From Rotaria socialis (taxonomy: Eukaryota; Rotifera; Eurotatoria; Philodinida; Philodinidae), in assembly GCA_905331475.1 (NCBI GenBank), contig CAJNYU010002985.1, positions 62,001 to 126,000 on the forward strand: a DNA stretch of 64,000 bases. The letters are read 5' to 3'. The translations under genes and the position numbers were made by a program. Below the pieces are notes generated by a model. It did not search any database. It had not been told where the DNA came from and saw nothing but the letters and a program-made list of their open reading frames with translations. Within the stretch, counting starts at the first letter, position 1; each line of letters opens with the position of its first letter. Of this stretch, positions 59,855 through 64,000 are shown piece by piece.

Positions 59855-62379
59855 TTATTGTTTTTGATTTAAGCGCTGTTTGCGTACTAAAATAATAACA
59901 AGAAAATAATCAATCGAACGCATCTAAATGTTATTGATCATCACTTACAAACGTCTAGATTTTGTTTAAGTTTTTCCGTAACACGAACACGTGGTCCAAG
60001 TGTATCGAATTGTAGATTCAATCGGAGAAGAGTATCATTTTGAGATATAGCATCAGCTATTTCCATTTCAACTCGATTACCCAATATTTGCGAACGCTAA
60101 AATAATATTAAAAAAAAGATCATTTACGATAATATGATCTATTTATATCCCTTGAAAGTTGAATAAAACTAATTTTCAAAATTAGAAATTTGATTCAAAA
60201 ATATTTTTCAATGTTGTCATGCTATTAGACTTCAAATATTATCCAGAGAGACACCAGCTCTCCAAACATATTAGCTGCTTTTAATTCAAAATTGTATCCA
60301 TTGCGTAAGTCTCCAAAGAATTATAAACGCTCTCACACGAACTCCGATATTAAGGTCATTCTTGTAACAATCCTCCTCGTAGACCGACGGATGTTTAATT
60401 TTAAAATTAGAATATCGAATTTACCGATGTTAAAAACATGCTGATACACTACCGTATTGTGAAACAAGACAAAGTTAAACATTGTCATGAACTAATCTCG
60501 TTGAATTAAAAAAAACTCAATTATTTTCGCAGTTTATGATATATAGATTCGTGGCTTTTACAAAAAGCAATTGATTAATAGAGGAACTTCGCTGATAAGA
60601 CTAATCAAGACATGTATTCAAGCATTTTCCTTTCAAGCCAACAGAAGCCAAAGAAACAAGTATATTATCATGCAAAATATTTTTAAGAATTAAAAATTGT
60701 TTAGCGTAAAGTTCATTGATAGAACGAAACCGAATTTCTTCTCAGTAACTGAATCTTTTGAAACGTTATAGCAAAAACTAGCAATACTTGTTTACATGCT
60801 CGAAGTTCGAAGCTCCTATTCTTTTATGAACATAATTGCTTCAATTCAAAGCATAAACGAAATGATACCTGTCTTCCATTAGACTTGCCTAAATCTATCA
60901 CAAACAAAAATATAAGATATGATTTTAGAAATCTATGAATATTTAATTGTTATTGTTGAAAGATCTCTAGAATTTTCATCTTTCATCGGGAATAATATTC
61001 ATTTAGATTAATATAAAGTAGAACATGTTGAAAAGCATCTGCTACAAAAATAAAAACTTCTCCTACAATCATTGACAGTCTTATTTGAAAAAAAGCGAGT
61101 AATATTTTCTTGTGACCTTTTCCAGAAAACCTCCTACATAGAATATACGATAAACTATCGATTATTTTTCATGTCAATGTCAACGTCAATAATAGGAGAA
61201 TATTTTTCTGCCTAACCAAACAACATCTGGTGAAAAAATTGTATTTATATTTACTTGATTTGACAAACGTAATTCCAGTAATGTTTGATTTTTTAATGTA
61301 CTTCGTACGATTTCACTGATAACTAATCCTGTTAAACGATTTGATTCAGCGTTAACAGTTTTTAATGTTGAATTAGCTTCGATAAGTTCTGCAAGCACCT
61401 AATAAAATAAACGAAGCGAAAGTTATGTTTCGGGATCATAGAAACTAAATTATTTTTCTTCAACAATAAACGTACTCGACCAATACTATCCGTCAAGCCA
61501 ACATTAGCCATTTCGAGAGTTTTTACATGTGTATTTTCTTTGAGTGAATTAATTAATTCTTTGAGTATATCTGCGCTAACTTCTTTGATATTATTTATAT
61601 TAATACGTGTGAATTCTGGTGTGTTGGCTTTAGCTTTTTTTATACAATCTTCAATATCAGTGGTATTATCAGGTTCTGGTGGAAGAATTTTCAATGGTTC
61701 ACCTCTAGCCGCAGCTAATGAATTGAAAAAAGGTTAAAAAAAACTTAAATCAATTTATTTGACTCATCTTACCGTTCCATCCGCCCGTATTTGATGGTAA
61801 ACCCTTATCAGTTAAGGCAGCGTGGTATTGCACTTGATTGATTAAACCAGTAAAGCCAAGTATAGCTAAAATGAACATAACAAACGATACAAAAAAAATT
61901 TGAATTTCATTTAAATCAACTAACCGGCAAGTTCAACAATTTCTGATTCACTTGCATTTGCTAATACATCATCCCATTCTGTACTGACAATAAATTCGTC
62001 GTCTTCTTGTGTTGATTTTGTTACAGAAGGTGCTTGCCAAACTTTACCTTTCTTCTCACCTGGCGTATACGATTGATAATGATCCCAGTCTTTCTCATTT
62101 TTTCCTTGTTCAGTGAGAAATTCAAGAAGTTTCGAACGATCATATGGACCAGTGGCAGTTTTAGTTGTCTGTGGTTTACAACGGTCGCTTGCTGGTAAAA
62201 ATGAATTCTAAATAAATCGAATAGGAAAATTTCTAAATAATAGATTTATATGATAATTCGCATACTTCTGGATCGATAAGATCATTGACTTTTTCGAGAT
62301 CTTCAGGACTGAGAGCAGCTAAAAGCGCATCGAAATCATCCATGCTAAAATCTTCATTTGGACTTTTTGTTGTTGCCAT
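59855..62379 (-). CDS. TMOD: Tropomodulin
   Basis: Caps the slow-growing (pointed) end of actin filaments together with tropomyosin. About eight exons on minus run from ATG at 62379 to stop at 59855. The N-terminal half holds the tropomyosin/actin-binding segments (DFDALLAALSPEDLEKVNDL, then LPASDRCKPQTTK, YDRSKLLEFL and AARGEPLKILPPEPDN). The C-terminal half is the leucine-rich actin-capping domain (VKTLEMANVGLTDSIGR, LKTVNAESNRLTGLVISEI, LLELRLSNQ, RSQILGNRVEMEIADAI, GPRVRVTEKLKQN). The last coding exon is short (RKQRLNQKQ after the splice). Length and order are those of a tropomodulin; no WH2-bearing leiomodin extension is present. The largest intron is about 60097-61255. Confidence 0.93.
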
Positions 62380-64000
62380 TAGTGTTTGTTTTGTTTAGCT
62401 CTATTAGAATGCACACTTGAAAAAATGGCAGCCAATGTAACAATGGAGCGTTACTGAAGTGTATAGTCCTAAAAAAAGAAACACAAATAATAAACATCAA
62501 CGTAACAGATAAATCAACCAATCATAGTCGACTTTGATACGAACAGAATTCTTGATAAAGGATTATCTCATCATTTTCATTGGTCGAATAAAATGAACTT
62601 ATCGAACAAATGTTATTTTCAAATAAGTTTTTTGACATATTATCTGGCATTTTTCAACGTCACAATAGCAATCGTGTCTATTAATGCCACTCAAAATATT
62701 CATAAAAACAACAAAAACATTGTTCCTTGGTGGTTTGCTCTATAAATTGACGCTTACTTCTAGAATTTTTTCTAATAATTATTTCTTCTTCGTATGAAAA
62801 CTTCCGTGAATGAGAAATTACTGTAATCGATCTGTGTACAAAAATGGTTGCTTCCAAACTAGAATATGACTAGAACACTTCCTTGTTCTCCAACAACTGA
62901 AACTGAAATCCTTAAATCTTTCTAGGCAAAATATTCTTTCGAAACAGATGAATCATACCTTGCTAATACTTTAGCAGTTTTGAGTAGTCTTTGTAACTGA
63001 AGAACTCGACTCATTAGACAAAAACTGACCTTTCACGAGGCATTAATATGGGCATATCTCAAATGTTTTATCCTATGACGTCGTGAGCAAATTGTAAAAT
63101 ACACTAGCTCTTATTACTAGGTAGTGTCTATGAATAGCTCAAGAACTCGGCTGCAATTTGATCCACGATTCGGATCTGCACTATGTGCAATACCAAAAGG
63201 TCGGAGTATTCGTCCATTGCTTTTTCTACTTCAATATACGAAACAAAACAAAAAAGTTCATAGTTGATGATGATATAGATGTTGGCCACTTTATTAAAAC
63301 GAAAATAAACTCGATAAATAGAACGCAGCACGTATACTTGTGTCTGATTATTAACAAAAACATATCTCAATCTTTTTTCGAAACTAATCTCATCAATGAA
63401 TACAATCGTGCGTGTTGTTCATCCACAGGGATTGTAGTAAATTATCGAGATTATTAAAATTATTATCAACAGATCTAATTTTTAGATAGCATTAGTACTC
63501 TATGACTTGATACTTGTTTCATCATCAAATCACATAAAAATATAAACTAGTGCATTCTCTAGAAAGACAATGCATCTATTGTAATGGAACATTTTCGACA
63601 CCTTTGGGATTAGAAGGAAAAAAAACAAAAGACTACTTTAGTGATTGCTTGTCATAGACGCATAGATGAAGGAACAGATAAGTTGACATGTGACAAACTG
63701 TTGCTATCTTCAAAAATAAACAATCAAAATTAAATTAATTCGCCTTTCCTCGATGCACGCAAGCAAATGATTAGAACATTTCGTTTTGCTCGATGGTCTT
63801 GCTCTCAAATCATATTACATTATGGCTAGCATGAGAAAAGATCACTGACATTTTAGTAGAAATCTACATTTATTATTCCGTGTATGTATTAGTTTCACAA
63901 AAAAAATATATGACCTTCAACTATTCAATAGATTGCACAATATTCATCGAATACTGCGACGGTTAATTATGCTGTCTGCGAAAGACCAATTCTACATAAA
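62380..64000. other. Intergenic, nothing recognised
   Basis: This holds the 5' region of tropomodulin and about 1.5 kb of AT-rich DNA to the window edge. Opposed short frames around 63130-63460 overlap each other on both strands and resemble no family. Confidence 0.5.

Noticed and set aside
63128-63457. Opposed frames of 80 and 99 residues near the right edge
   Set aside because: They overlap on opposite strands, resemble no family and have no supporting splice or poly(A) signal.

Overview
This window is eukaryotic and animal. It is AT-rich, and most genes are split by many short introns (about 45-80 bp, GT...AG). It encodes animal-specific families: paired type IV collagens, tropomodulin, a RASGEF1-type exchange factor, a Stum/SPEC3 membrane protein and an LRP11-like MANSC/LDLa receptor. 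The ADP-ribosyltransferase joined to kinesin-light-chain-like TPR repeats, the very compact introns and the long inverted duplications fit a bdelloid rotifer best. That assignment is an inference; no rotifer-specific marker such as a spliced leader was found.

Layout. At 484-15846 two type IV collagen genes lie head to head. The minus-strand gene is cut by the window edge, and the plus-strand gene is complete to its NC1 domain. Their start codons are about 0.9 kb apart, the same arrangement as COL4A1/COL4A2 in vertebrates and the fly pair. From 17.6 to 25.4 kb come a metallo-beta-lactamase-fold protein, an RFWD3-like RING protein, a small secreted acidic protein ending in DDEL, a SAM methyltransferase and a three-exon Stum/SPEC3 gene. 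From 25.4 to 34.5 kb there is no convincing gene. That stretch holds a near-perfect 417-bp palindrome, a second imperfect palindrome beside it, a degenerate tandem array and a possible Tc1-like end. From 34.5 to 37.2 kb lies a rearranged ART-TPR locus: a 5' exon on plus, the ART+TPR body on minus, and a second, frameshifted TPR copy on plus, so two diverged inverted arms flank a unique centre. From 37.1 to 39.9 kb is a gene-free stretch with a hAT-type non-autonomous element that has a perfect 8-bp target duplication.

From 39.9 to 62.4 kb six minus-strand genes follow: RASGEF1-like exchange factor, myo-inositol oxygenase, a Ly6/quiver-type GPI protein, Golgi alpha-mannosidase II, a MANSC-LDLa-TM receptor with one GC-AG intron, and tropomodulin. 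The last 1.6 kb shows nothing recognisable.

The genes form no operon. The only clear functional pair is the collagen pair, whose products in other animals form the basement-membrane network together and probably share the intergenic control region. Exon borders were placed by eye from splice sites, phase and family resemblance. Where the spliced length was checked to be a whole number of codons, the entry says so.
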